From: Marinobacter salsuginis
Lineage (GTDB): Bacteria; Pseudomonadota; Gammaproteobacteria; Pseudomonadales; Oleiphilaceae
DNA: 64,000 bases
Assembly: GCF_009617755.1 (NCBI RefSeq)
Contig: NZ_BGZH01000001.1
Coordinates: 1,488,001 to 1,552,000 of the forward strand
Direction: 5' to 3'
Shown here: positions 26,695 through 35,427 of the stretch, one piece after another
Position numbering within the stretch: position 1 is the stretch's first letter
Layout: each line of letters opens with the position of its first letter
Made by a program: the position numbers and the translations under genes
Notes under the pieces: generated by a model
What the model saw: only the letters and a program-made list of their open reading frames with translations
Database searches by the model: none
Told to the model about the DNA's origin: nothing

Positions 26695-28188
26695 GTGTTC
26701 TATCTGCAAGCTTTCAGTCATTCCTTGCTGCATGCCCTGAAAAATCTGTTTCCGATCATCGCCGTCGTTGTCTTCTTCCAGCTTCTGATTCTCCAGCAAA
26801 TACCCGAGAACATCTTCGTGATGGCGGCAGGCCTGCTGATTGTGGCAGTGGGTGTCGCCCTGTTTCTTCAGGGTCTGGAGCTAAGCATTTTTCCGGTCGG
26901 GAAAAGCCTGTCCAATCAGTTTGCCCGAAAGGGCTCGGTACCCGTGCTGTTGTCGTTCGGCTTCGCCATGGGTTTTTCCGCCGTGGTCGCCGAGCCGGCG
27001 CTCATTGCGGTAGCCCAGCAGGCCGAGGAAATCAGCGAGGGCAAGATCAAGGCCCTGACACTCAGGATACTGGTGGCCGTTTCTGTCGGGCTGGTGGTGG
27101 CCCTGGGCGTGTTCAGAACCATCTTCGGTTACCCGCTGCAGTGGTTCATGATCATCGGCTACATCGTTGTGGTGATCATCACCTGGTTCGCACCGCCCGA
27201 GATTGTTGGCCTTGCCTACGATTCCGGTGGCGTTACCACCAACATCGTTACCGTTCCCCTGATTGCCGCTCTGGGTATTGGCCTGGCAGCCTCCATTCGG
27301 GGGCGCAATCCGCTACTGGACGGCTTCGGTCTGGTAGCCCTCGCCGTCATGGTTCCGATGATCACCGTTCAGCTGTACGGGATTGTTGTGTATTCCGGTG
27401 CCCCCGCAGACCCGGTCGCTTTGCCAACGGCGGCCCAGAATGGAACAGTCGACCAGACACCCGTTGTGCTGGGCATGCTGCTCGATCTTGCCGGGATGGT
27501 CCGCGACGTCCTTCCCATCATCATTACCATCCTGTTTTTCCAGTATCTGGTTCTGTGCCGTGGGCTGACCAATCCCCGCAAGATCCTGTTCGGATTTGCG
27601 CTGGTGGTGCTGGGGCTGTATGCCTTCGTAGTCGGGCTCAAGCTTGGCCTGTTTCCCATCGGAACAAGCATGGCCCGACAGTTGATGGGGATGGAGGAGT
27701 ATCTGTTCGTCTACCTCTTCGCCTTCATGATCGGCTTTTCCACCACCATGGCCGAACCCGCGTTGATCGCGATCGGACACCAGGCGGAGCAGGCGGCCGC
27801 CGGCACCATCAACGGCAACGCCATCAGACTCATTGTGGCAGTTGGCGTCGCGATGGGTATTACCCTTGGCGTTCACCGGATTATCAGTGGCGATTCCATT
27901 CACCATTACATCATTGGCGGCTATATTCTGGTCATCGTCCTGACCGCGCTGGCCCCCAGGTACATCATCCCCCTGGCATACGATCTTGGTGGGGTAACCA
28001 CCTCAGAGGTGACCGTACCTCTGGTGACCTCTCTGGGTATTGGCCTGGCAAGCAGCATCGAAGGCCGCAACGTGCTCATCGACGGTTTCGGCCTGATCGC
28101 CTTCGCCTCCATCTTTCCGATTGTGACGGTGATGAGCTACGCCATCATTGTTGAAATGCTCGCAAAGCAGAGGAAGACAGACCCATGA
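26695..28188 (+). CDS. DUF1538 membrane protein with internal duplication
   Basis: A 497-residue polytopic membrane protein made of two homologous halves. Each half repeats the same elements: LELSIFPVG / LKLGLFPIG, GFSAVVAEPALIAVAQQAEE / GFSTTMAEPALIAIGHQAEQ, and AYDSGGVTTNIVTVPL / AYDLGGVTTSEVTVPL followed by a G-L-[AS]-SI-x-GRN loop. The family is uncharacterised; the architecture suggests a transporter. It starts with GTG after an AGG and overlaps the PII-like gene by ATGA, so its activity is probably tuned by that protein. Confidence 0.85.
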   Translation: MFYLQAFSHSLLHALKNLFPIIAVVVFFQLLILQQIPENIFVMAAGLLIVAVGVALFLQGLELSIFPVGKSLSNQFARKGSVPVLLSFGFAMGFSAVVAEPALIAVAQQAEEISEGKIKALTLRILVAVSVGLVVALGVFRTIFGYPLQWFMIIGYIVVVIITWFAPPEIVGLAYDSGGVTTNIVTVPLIAALGIGLAASIRGRNPLLDGFGLVALAVMVPMITVQLYGIVVYSGAPADPVALPTAAQNGTVDQTPVVLGMLLDLAGMVRDVLPIIITILFFQYLVLCRGLTNPRKILFGFALVVLGLYAFVVGLKLGLFPIGTSMARQLMGMEEYLFVYLFAFMIGFSTTMAEPALIAIGHQAEQAAAGTINGNAIRLIVAVGVAMGITLGVHRIISGDSIHHYIIGGYILVIVLTALAPRYIIPLAYDLGGVTTSEVTVPLVTSLGIGLASSIEGRNVLIDGFGLIAFASIFPIVTVMSYAIIVEMLAKQRKTDP

Positions 28189-28535
28189 AATTTTCGGTAC
28201 TGGTAGCAATCGTTCCCGAGGATCAGGAGCAAGACTGCGTTGATGCCGCAAGGGATCTTGGTGCCGGCGGCATCACGGTGCTTTCTGGTCGCGGTATCAG
28301 CAATACCGCCAAGAAAACCTTCTTCGGTCTGACCTACGATGGCAGCCAGAGCATTCTGCTGATGGTCCTGGAAAAGAGCCTTTCGCTCGATATTCTCAAA
28401 GCCATCCAGAAGATACTCATGCCTGACCTTAGCGATTCGAAGGGGCTTGTATTCACACTTCCCCTGGAACATCTGGGTGGGATCGACATGTCACAAGTCG
28501 AAAAATTCGAACAACACCTGAAAGATTCACTGTAA
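28185..28535 (+). CDS. PII-like signal protein
   Basis: A 116-residue protein with the ferredoxin-like order of PII proteins: strand KFSVLVAIV, helix, GAGGITVLSGRGI leading into a short T-loop-like stretch, then SILLMVLEKSLSLDILKAIQKI and a final strand GLVFTLPLEHLGGI. The canonical T-loop Tyr region of GlnB is absent, so it belongs to the PII-like group that binds nucleotides and controls membrane partners. Start overlaps the DUF1538 stop, implying stoichiometric production. Confidence 0.78.
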   Translation: MKFSVLVAIVPEDQEQDCVDAARDLGAGGITVLSGRGISNTAKKTFFGLTYDGSQSILLMVLEKSLSLDILKAIQKILMPDLSDSKGLVFTLPLEHLGGIDMSQVEKFEQHLKDSL

Positions 28536-28548
28536 CCGGAGAACACCC

Positions 28549-28938
28549 ATGAAACTGGTCAAAGATGTGATGGTTCGGGACGTGATCACCATCTCTCCGT
28601 TTGCCAGCATCCGCGAGGCGCTATCAAAGATGAAGCAGCATTCCTTGAAGTCGCTGGTGGTGGAAAAGACAAGCGAACACGATGCCTGGGGCCTGATCAC
28701 CTACACCAATGTACTGAAAACCGTCATCGCCGAAGACGGCGATATCGATCTCCTCAACGTGTATGACGCCTGCGCCAAGCCGGTGATCAGCGTCGGCGAG
28801 AACCTGAACGTTCGGCATGCGGCAAGCCTGATGAGCAAGTACCGGGTAAAGCGTCTCCTGGTGCTGGCGGATAACGACCTCAAGGGCTTTGTGGTCATGG
28901 ACGACATCATGGCGGCCCTGCTCGACAGCATCGACTGA
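28549..28938 (+). CDS. CBS-domain protein
   Basis: A 129-residue protein consisting of a pair of CBS motifs (VKDVMVRDVITISPFASIREAL; VYDACAKPVISVGENLNVRHAASLM). CBS pairs usually bind adenine nucleotides. It is third in the operon, 13 bases after the PII-like gene with a GGAG ribosome site, and ends six bases from the convergent channel gene. Together with the PII-like protein it suggests energy or nucleotide sensing by the DUF1538 transporter. Confidence 0.88.
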   Translation: MKLVKDVMVRDVITISPFASIREALSKMKQHSLKSLVVEKTSEHDAWGLITYTNVLKTVIAEDGDIDLLNVYDACAKPVISVGENLNVRHAASLMSKYRVKRLLVLADNDLKGFVVMDDIMAALLDSID

Positions 28939-28944
28939 GGACGC

Positions 28945-30891
28945 TCAGGTCAGGCACAACACCACCAGACGGTCGCCCGGCTGCAACTCCAGGTACTCCT
29001 TCCGGGACGGATTCAGCTGCAGGTGACGCCCACGTTCATTGGCCTTTTTGCGAAAGACACCGAGGGCAAGCTCACCCTCAGCGGCAACCGTCTTCTCCAG
29101 CACCTGAAAGGTCGCACTGGCGGGCAAGGGGTAATCCGCCGGGTCCCGGAACTGGATCTCGGCACCGCCCACGGTAAACAGTTCATCCAGCACGATCCGA
29201 AGCTCCCGCCGCAGGGCCACCTGGGCCAGTACGTGACTCAGAATCATGGGACTGATCAACATTTCACTCTGGTGCCCATACAAGAGGTGGCGGTTGTCCG
29301 GGTCACTCAACTCCATGATCAGCTGGGGCCGTCGGGCAAAATCGGCCAGGATGTCCTCGAGCTGAAGATACCCCACCATTGCACGGGCATCGGCCTCTTC
29401 GCCGGAGGCCAGTCGGTCGCTACTGAGCAGGATCACCGTATCGTAGCCCGCTGGCCCGATCCGGCGCAGTTCTCCCTCCACCATATAATCCGCCTCGATA
29501 TGCCGGCAGGTCAGGCGATCGGCATTCTCCACGTACTGGGCAATCGCCTGTTCCCGCTCGGCTTTCGGAACCACGGATACCAGGTCCACCTCGAAATGAC
29601 GGTGTCCGTAACTGAGGAATTCCGCAATCAGACTGGGCACCCGCCGGTTCCAGCCCAGCACCAGAACCCGGTGGTTGGCCTGGTCAGAAGGCCGGTCGAC
29701 GCGCACCGCCTGCCCTCTTTCCAGCTCCGGCAAAGGTGTCTTTTTGGGATCGGGTTCGGTCTCGGAGTAGTCCCGGGCCATGATCACTACCCGATCGGCC
29801 GGATCAATTCGTGAGTCTGAGGGTGCCAGCAGTTGCACGTCCCAGCCTGAACCGCGCTGTTTCAACAGGCCCAGCACGATAACCTCGGGCCGGGCCGCGG
29901 CCAGCTCACCAAGCGTTATTCCGCCCAACGACTCTCCGCCCCGGATGTAAATCTCGTTGCCCTCACCGGCAGTGAGCAATTCGTTGTATACCTCCGATAG
30001 CCCGGGATGAAGAATATTCTGAACCATCAGACGACTGATCGTGGCATCGCCCGCTACCACTTCCACCGCGCCTGGATAGGCCCGCTCAATCACCGGGAGC
30101 TTGCGAACGTCCTGGATCTCGGCCACAACGAAAGGCAAGGAAGACTTGAGCTGCCTGGCCTGGGCCGCAATGGAGAGCAGTGCCTTGACGGTTTCCACAT
30201 CCGAGGTCACCAGGCTTCCGGCCTCATGGGCGGCACTGGGGACGATAACCGCCGCGGCATCCAGACAGGCCACCCGATGCAGGGCATCCGGCTGGATCGC
30301 CGACCCTGAGCGCAGGATGATCTGGCGGGCCCTGCGGCCGATGCCCGGTTCACTCCGCAGCTCGTGAACCTGGGCCGCCGAAGCCTCCTCCGACAGCACA
30401 ACAAGATTCAGTTTCTGGGCATCGTGCTTTTCCAGAAAGCGGCGCATCCGGCCACTGGAGCCCAGCAATTCAGAAAGCAAGGGCAGGGTCTGGCTGGTCC
30501 AGCCCAGCACCACCACATGGTTTTTAAGCGTTACCGGTGTGAGACCGCGTTCCAGGTCCGCCATCTTGGCTATCAGCCATCGGGTCAGGATGGCCACCAG
30601 GGTGCCCATGAACACCACGTACCCCAGAACTGTCAGCAGCGTCGAGACGATTCGCTGCCAGGTGCCGACATCATCCCCCAGATATCCGGGGTCGGTCAGC
30701 CGAAGGAAAGCCCACCAGATGGCCGAGCCCGGCTCCTCGAAGTCTCCGCCCTGGGGGACCACCAGAAGGCCGCCAATCAGGGAAATCAGGCCGATGAACA
30801 CACCGACCACAAGAAGCTGGAAGCCCGCCCCCTTTACCAGTTGGCGTTCCAGTATGAATTTCACTCGGTCGATCAGCCGGAAAGGCAGCAT
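28945..30891 (-). CDS. CASTOR/POLLUX-type ion channel with RCK domains
   Basis: A 648-residue protein with about three N-terminal membrane segments. A pore-like stretch around residues 55-75 (AIWWAFLRLTDPGYLGDD) lacks the classic TVGYG filter. Two large TrkA-N/RCK-like regions follow (VVVLGWTSQTLPLLSELLG at about residue 125 and VLVLGWNRRVPSLIAEFLSYG at about 410). This is the bacterial relative of plant CASTOR/POLLUX channels. The ion cannot be deduced. It is convergent with the CBS gene and followed upstream by a SulP transporter gene on the same strand. Confidence 0.82.
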   Translation of the reverse strand: MLPFRLIDRVKFILERQLVKGAGFQLLVVGVFIGLISLIGGLLVVPQGGDFEEPGSAIWWAFLRLTDPGYLGDDVGTWQRIVSTLLTVLGYVVFMGTLVAILTRWLIAKMADLERGLTPVTLKNHVVVLGWTSQTLPLLSELLGSSGRMRRFLEKHDAQKLNLVVLSEEASAAQVHELRSEPGIGRRARQIILRSGSAIQPDALHRVACLDAAAVIVPSAAHEAGSLVTSDVETVKALLSIAAQARQLKSSLPFVVAEIQDVRKLPVIERAYPGAVEVVAGDATISRLMVQNILHPGLSEVYNELLTAGEGNEIYIRGGESLGGITLGELAAARPEVIVLGLLKQRGSGWDVQLLAPSDSRIDPADRVVIMARDYSETEPDPKKTPLPELERGQAVRVDRPSDQANHRVLVLGWNRRVPSLIAEFLSYGHRHFEVDLVSVVPKAEREQAIAQYVENADRLTCRHIEADYMVEGELRRIGPAGYDTVILLSSDRLASGEEADARAMVGYLQLEDILADFARRPQLIMELSDPDNRHLLYGHQSEMLISPMILSHVLAQVALRRELRIVLDELFTVGGAEIQFRDPADYPLPASATFQVLEKTVAAEGELALGVFRKKANERGRHLQLNPSRKEYLELQPGDRLVVLCLT

Positions 30892-30962
30892 GGCATTCCT
30901 TCTTTTGCGCGTAGTCTTATCGCCTAAGGGTAAACCATTCCGGGACTTCGGGAATCAATGTT

Positions 30963-32714
30963 TTATCCGGCGGGCTGGCCGGATGCAGCGCCGGGTTCAG
31001 CAATCAGCCGCAAGGCTTCGTCCAGGGAGGACATGTAGCGGCTTACGCCGGGCACCGGGACGACACCGGCGCGAGATAGGGTTCGCAACGGCTGGAACTG
31101 GAGGTCGGCAATCACAATTTGCGTACCGTCCCGCTCACAGGTGGCAATCAGTTTGTTCAGGGCAGACAGCCCTCCGGCATCGAGAATGGTGACGCCGTCC
31201 ATATAGAGGACGAACCCGCGCGCGTTTCTGGCCATCAGCGCCAGCTCGCCGAAAATCCGGTCTGCAGCGGCAAAGAACAAGGGACCATTGATCTTGAAGA
31301 CCTGCCAGCCCTCGGGCAGTCGAGCTTCCGCAATCCGTTTACTCAGTGTGATATCCGTGACCTTGGTCATCTGGGCCATTTCCCGCATGAACAGGACGGC
31401 CGCCAACAAGACTCCGGTGGTGATGGCAATTACCATGTCCAGCAGCACCGTAAGCGAAAAGCAGGTGATAAAAACCAGGATATCGCTGCGCGGCGCGGTT
31501 TTCAGCAGATGCAGTGACTTGGGCGCCTCACTCATGTTCCAGGCCACCATCACCAGCAGGGCCGCCATGGCCGGCATCGGCAGATAGGCCAGAAGGCCCG
31601 CCAGTGAAACCAGGGCAAGCAGCACTACCAGCGAATGCACCATGGCCGATACGGGTGACTCGGCGCCAGCGCGGTAATTGGCGGCAGAGCGGGCAATAGC
31701 TGCGGTCGCGGTAATGCCGCCGAAAAACGGCGTGATGATGTTGCCAAGCCCCTGCCCCATCAACTCGCTGTTGGCGCTGTGGCGTTTTCCGGTCATGCCA
31801 TCCAGTACCACGGCACAGAGCAGGGATTCGATGGCGCCGAGCATCGCAATGGCAAACGCGGCAGGTAGCAGGTCACGAACCAGCAACCATGACAAGCCAA
31901 TTGGCTCGCCCGATGCCCCCGCCTGCTGCCAGGGCCAGGCAAACTCTGGCAGGAAAGGCGGAATACCCGCCCCCATCGAGCCATCGGGCAGCAGATAGCT
32001 GAACCTTGAACCAATGGTTTCGACAGCAGCGCCCTGTGTATTCAACCACAGTGCCAGAAGACTCCCGATCACCACAGCCGGCAGATGCGGAGGCAACGGG
32101 GTTTTAAGTCTTGGCCAGAGCAACATTACAGCCAGGGTGACACCGGCCACGAGCGTGCTCATGGCATCAAACTCCGGCAACGCGCTTGCCAGCAACGCCA
32201 GTTTATCCCAGTAGTGCTCGGGCATATCGCCAACCGGCAGACCCAGAAAATCCCGGACCTGCAGAGTGGCAATCACCACCGCAATGCCTCCGGTGAACCC
32301 CAGGGTGACAGACTCCGGAATGTACTCGATGAATCGCCCCAGCCGCATCAGAGCCATGATCATCAGCAAAACGCCGGACATCAGGGTAGCCAGCAGCAAA
32401 CCACCCAGACCATAGCTCTGGGCGATCGGATAGAGAATAACAACGAAGGCAGCCGTAGGCCCGGAGATACTGAACCGGCTGCCACCAGTCAGTGCAATTA
32501 CAAACCCGGCAATAATGGCAGTGTAGAGCCCGTACTGTGGCGCAACACCACTGGCAATCGCCAACGCCATGGCCAGAGGTATGGCAATAATGCCCACCGT
32601 TACACCGGCCATCAGATCCCGTAGAAATCGCCTTCCGCGATAGGGCTCATCGATGCAGGCTTCTCGGAATGCGTGGGCTATCCGGAGTGAAAACAGGTGG
32701 GCGCGATGCGGCAT
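30963..32714 (-). CDS. SulP-family anion transporter, DauA-like
   Basis: A 583-residue permease with the SulP core and a C-terminal STAS domain (from about residue 445). The N-terminal segment RFLRDLMAGVTVGIIAIPLAMALAIASGVAPQYGLYTAIIAG and TGGSRFSISGPTAAFVVILYP closely match E. coli DauA (YchM), an aerobic C4-dicarboxylate transporter; other SulP members carry sulfate or bicarbonate. The ATG at 32714 has GAG upstream and is preferred to an upstream TTG. A good sigma-70 promoter lies just upstream. Confidence 0.88.
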   Translation of the reverse strand: MPHRAHLFSLRIAHAFREACIDEPYRGRRFLRDLMAGVTVGIIAIPLAMALAIASGVAPQYGLYTAIIAGFVIALTGGSRFSISGPTAAFVVILYPIAQSYGLGGLLLATLMSGVLLMIMALMRLGRFIEYIPESVTLGFTGGIAVVIATLQVRDFLGLPVGDMPEHYWDKLALLASALPEFDAMSTLVAGVTLAVMLLWPRLKTPLPPHLPAVVIGSLLALWLNTQGAAVETIGSRFSYLLPDGSMGAGIPPFLPEFAWPWQQAGASGEPIGLSWLLVRDLLPAAFAIAMLGAIESLLCAVVLDGMTGKRHSANSELMGQGLGNIITPFFGGITATAAIARSAANYRAGAESPVSAMVHSLVVLLALVSLAGLLAYLPMPAMAALLVMVAWNMSEAPKSLHLLKTAPRSDILVFITCFSLTVLLDMVIAITTGVLLAAVLFMREMAQMTKVTDITLSKRIAEARLPEGWQVFKINGPLFFAAADRIFGELALMARNARGFVLYMDGVTILDAGGLSALNKLIATCERDGTQIVIADLQFQPLRTLSRAGVVPVPGVSRYMSSLDEALRLIAEPGAASGQPAG

Positions 32715-32747
32715 GAAAGACTCGTTGATTGCAACTGATGCCTGCAA

Positions 32748-32775
32748 ATTATATGCTCATAAAATATTCATTCAA
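32748..32775 (-). promoter_or_regulatory. Sigma-70 promoter of the DauA-like gene
   Basis: Minus-strand TTGAAT (32775-32770) and a perfect TATAAT (32753-32748) separated by 16 bases, about 35 bases upstream of the ATG. Confidence 0.6.
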
Positions 32776-32793
32776 TGTTAAGATGATTAACAT
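32775..32793. promoter_or_regulatory. Palindromic operator candidate between dauA-like and RHH genes
   Basis: Perfect 7-bp arms ATGTTAA / TTAACAT with a five-base spacer, overlapping the edge of the minus-strand -35 box and 22 bases before the RHH-protein start. Its position would let the RHH protein repress both itself and the transporter. Confidence 0.4.
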
Positions 32794-32814
32794 ACTTAGC
32801 AATCACCAAAGGTT

Positions 32815-33006
32815 ATGAACAACTCCATGGAAAAACGCACTGCCCGTCTGACGTTACTGATCGACCCGGAAAAAAAGGCCGCCTTTGAAGAACTGTGCAA
32901 GCAGGAAGACGTAACCCCTTCCCAGAGGGTGCGCCAATTCATCCGGGAATACGTGGAAGAAAGGCTGGGCCCCGACTGGCGAGAAGAACGCGAAAAAAGA
33001 TCCTGA
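32815..33006 (+). CDS. Ribbon-helix-helix (CopG-like) small DNA-binding protein
   Basis: A 63-residue protein: a beta strand KRTARLTLLID is followed by two helices (PEKKAAFEELCKQ; PSQRVRQFIREYVEERLG), the RHH arrangement used by ParD/CopG regulators. No toxin partner gene adjoins it. The downstream gene encodes a ChaN-like lipoprotein and the upstream divergent gene a transporter. An alternative ATG lies four codons in, at 32827. Confidence 0.75.
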   Translation: MNNSMEKRTARLTLLIDPEKKAAFEELCKQEDVTPSQRVRQFIREYVEERLGPDWREEREKRS

Positions 33007-33031
33007 ATGTGATCAAAACGTAAGGACTGTC

Positions 33032-34039
33032 ATGAACGTTTTTGCGCCAGCCCTGCTCATTGCCACACTGTCCGCCCTGAACGGATGTACTGCCATGCCT
33101 TCATCAAAAGACCCTGATGCGGTTCTGACAGCACCACAGACCCAGTACGATGCCCGCATCATTCAGCCTGAAAACAACACCGTTCTGACGCATGAACAGC
33201 TGGCGCAGAAGCTGATCGACACAGATGTGGTCATTGTTGGCGAATACCATGGGCACCACGGCTCACATCTTCTTCAATCCCGGCTTCAGACCACCCTGTT
33301 CCAGCAACGGCCAGAGCAGATTCTCAGCATGGAACAGTTCAACCTGGACCGTCAGGGCCAGCTGAACCGCTACCTGAAGGGAGAGACCGGCGAAACCGAA
33401 ATGATTGAGGATGCCGATGCCTGGGATAACTACCGGGCCTCCTACCGGCCACTGGTGGAATTTGCCCGCCGGCATAATCTGCCGGTGATCGCGGCGAATG
33501 CGCCGGCAGACGTCGTGCGCTGTGTCGGCCGGAAAGGTCCGGAATACCTCGAGGGTGTCTCGGACAGCCTGAAACAGAAGTTGCCCTCCGCCCCCTTCAT
33601 GGACACCCCGGCCTACCGGGAAAAGTTCATGGCAGCCATTGGTGCGAGCCATCAGGCAGACGACACCATGAGCGAGCGCATGGAAAAAACCTACAAGGCT
33701 CAGCTACTTCGCGACAACACCATGGCTGCCCGCATTCTGCAGGCCCGGGCAGAGCATCCGGGGCACCAGGTGCTGCACCTGACCGGCACGTTTCACAGTG
33801 AAGACGGCCTGGGAACCGTGGCGCTGTTGAAGCAACGTGCGCCGGAGCTGTCTGTCGCAGTAATCAGTCCGGTGTTCTGGCCATCGGACATCAACCAACC
33901 ACCACTGGACAGCAATCGCCCGAAAGGTGACTTCGTTTACTTTATCCAGCCCCTGCCCGAGGAATTCCGGGATGCCGAGCGGGAACGCGAAGCCATGAGG
34001 GCCCGTTTCAGCCGATCAACCGACAGGTCCTGTGACTAA
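33032..34039 (+). CDS. ChaN-family haem-binding-type lipoprotein
   Basis: A 335-residue lipoprotein with lipobox LNGC (Cys about residue 19). The ChaN/EreA-like fold is shown by VIVGEYHGHHGSHLLQSRL, SMEQFNLDRQGQLNRYL, NLPVIAANAP and HLTGTFHSEDGLGT. ChaN of Campylobacter binds haem and is linked to iron uptake; the role here is inferred from family only. It follows the RHH gene by 25 bases. Confidence 0.85.
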   Translation: MNVFAPALLIATLSALNGCTAMPSSKDPDAVLTAPQTQYDARIIQPENNTVLTHEQLAQKLIDTDVVIVGEYHGHHGSHLLQSRLQTTLFQQRPEQILSMEQFNLDRQGQLNRYLKGETGETEMIEDADAWDNYRASYRPLVEFARRHNLPVIAANAPADVVRCVGRKGPEYLEGVSDSLKQKLPSAPFMDTPAYREKFMAAIGASHQADDTMSERMEKTYKAQLLRDNTMAARILQARAEHPGHQVLHLTGTFHSEDGLGTVALLKQRAPELSVAVISPVFWPSDINQPPLDSNRPKGDFVYFIQPLPEEFRDAEREREAMRARFSRSTDRSCD

Positions 34040-34047
34040 GGTGACCT

Positions 34048-34581
34048 CTACCTACCGGAAAGGTCCGGTTCCAGCTTGAGGGCCTCATCGAATATGGAAA
34101 GATCCTGATCGCTGAAAAGAACAAACCGGACCAGGCGAACAGAGTTGAGATCTGCCAGGGTGTCGGCGACCGTTTTCATGGCCACAGCCGCTGCGTCTCT
34201 CAACGGATAACCGAAAACCCCGGTAGAAATGGCGGGAAAGGCAATGGACGACAGGTCGCGCTGGTCCGCCAGGCGCAGCGCGTTCCGGAAACAGTCCGCC
34301 AGCAGACGGTCTGACGGCTCATCCACCCCATAAACCGGGCCCAGGCAATGGATGACATGCCCGTTAGGCAGGTTGTGGGCGGAGCTGATCACCGCCTCGC
34401 CAGGACTGATGGGCGCCAAAGTCCGGCACTCCTCTGCCAGACCGGGGCCTGCGGCACCGTGAATGGCACCGGCCACACCACTGCCGGGCAGAAGTTCGGC
34501 ATTGGCCGCATTCACGATGACATCGATATCCGGTTGTGCGGCAATATTGCCTTTGACGCACTCAACTTTCACAGCCGTCAT
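34048..34581 (-). CDS. Macro-domain protein (O-acetyl-ADP-ribose deacetylase-like)
   Basis: A 177-residue single macro domain. IDVIVNAANAELLPGSGVAGAIHGAAG carries the catalytic-type Asn-Ala-Ala-Asn and the Gly-rich ribose loop, and IAFPAISTGVFGYPLRDAA the second phosphate loop. This resembles YmdB, which hydrolyses O-acetyl-ADP-ribose and can reverse ADP-ribosylation. The ATG follows GGGAGG. It is convergent with the ChaN-like gene, eight bases apart. Confidence 0.9.
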   Translation of the reverse strand: MTAVKVECVKGNIAAQPDIDVIVNAANAELLPGSGVAGAIHGAAGPGLAEECRTLAPISPGEAVISSAHNLPNGHVIHCLGPVYGVDEPSDRLLADCFRNALRLADQRDLSSIAFPAISTGVFGYPLRDAAAVAMKTVADTLADLNSVRLVRFVLFSDQDLSIFDEALKLEPDLSGR

Positions 34582-34707
34582 GATTCCTCCCTTCCAGCTT
34601 TTGGGGTGAAGCGCTAATCTTGTTCCTGATATTCAGGATAGCAGCCATCAACCGGACGATTTCCGGGACTTTCCGGAACTCTCCGGTGATGCCAACAGGG
34701 ACACTCC

Positions 34708-35418
34708 ATGAAGCTTCTTGCCTCGCTGATTCTCGGCATCAGCGCCATCATCTCCGCCGCCCTGATCAGTGACGGCCTGACTGACCTGAAAACCGGCGAC
34801 CGCTATGTCACCGTCAAGGGTGTGGCTGAACGGCAAGTAACTGCAGATCTTGCCTTGTGGCCCATTCGCTTTGTTGCAACAGGGGCGTCGCTGAGTGAGG
34901 CCCAGGACAAGGCCAGAAGCAGCCGGGATGCAATCATTGCCTTCCTGAAACTGCAGGCCATTGACCAGGATGCGGTCGAACTCCAGCGCCTGGATGTCAC
35001 CGATACCCGGGCCAACCCCTACCAGGCCAATAACGGCGAGCAGAAATTCATCATCAGCCAGACCCTGATGGTCCGTAGCACCGATATCGCCCGGATCCGC
35101 CAGGCCGCACAGGGGGTCAGTGAACTGGTGGACTCGGGAGTGGTGCTCTCTTCGGACTACGGCCCATCGGGGCCTACCTATCTGTTTAACGGACTCAACG
35201 ATATCAAGCCCGAGATGATCGCCGAAGCCACGGCATCAGCGCGGGAAGCGGCAGCCCAGTTTGCCCAGGATGCCAAGGCGGAACTCGGGGGTCTGCGACG
35301 CGCCAATCAGGGTGTGTTCCAGATTCTGGCCCGGGATCAGGCACCGGGCATCATGGAAGGACAGCAACCCGTCAAAACCGTTCGCGTGGTCTCGACCGTT
35401 GAATATTACCTTCGCTAG
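34708..35418 (+). CDS. SIMPL-domain (DUF541) exported protein
   Basis: A 236-residue protein. An uncleaved or cleaved N-terminal hydrophobic segment (about 3-22) is followed by a SIMPL domain: RYVTVKGVAERQVTADLALWPI, QAIDQDAVELQRLDVTDT and VKTVRVVSTVEYYL. Members form periplasmic oligomers of poorly known function, some linked to oxidative stress. The start follows CAGGGACACTCC. It stands alone. Confidence 0.85.
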   Translation: MKLLASLILGISAIISAALISDGLTDLKTGDRYVTVKGVAERQVTADLALWPIRFVATGASLSEAQDKARSSRDAIIAFLKLQAIDQDAVELQRLDVTDTRANPYQANNGEQKFIISQTLMVRSTDIARIRQAAQGVSELVDSGVVLSSDYGPSGPTYLFNGLNDIKPEMIAEATASAREAAAQFAQDAKAELGGLRRANQGVFQILARDQAPGIMEGQQPVKTVRVVSTVEYYLR

Positions 35419-35427
35419 CCGCGCGGG

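Noticed and set aside
26643..28154. 503-codon open frame overlapping the DUF1538 gene in another + frame
   Set aside because: It is Arg/Gly/His-rich with no membrane pattern. The DUF1538 frame has clear duplicated motifs and coupling to the PII-like gene.
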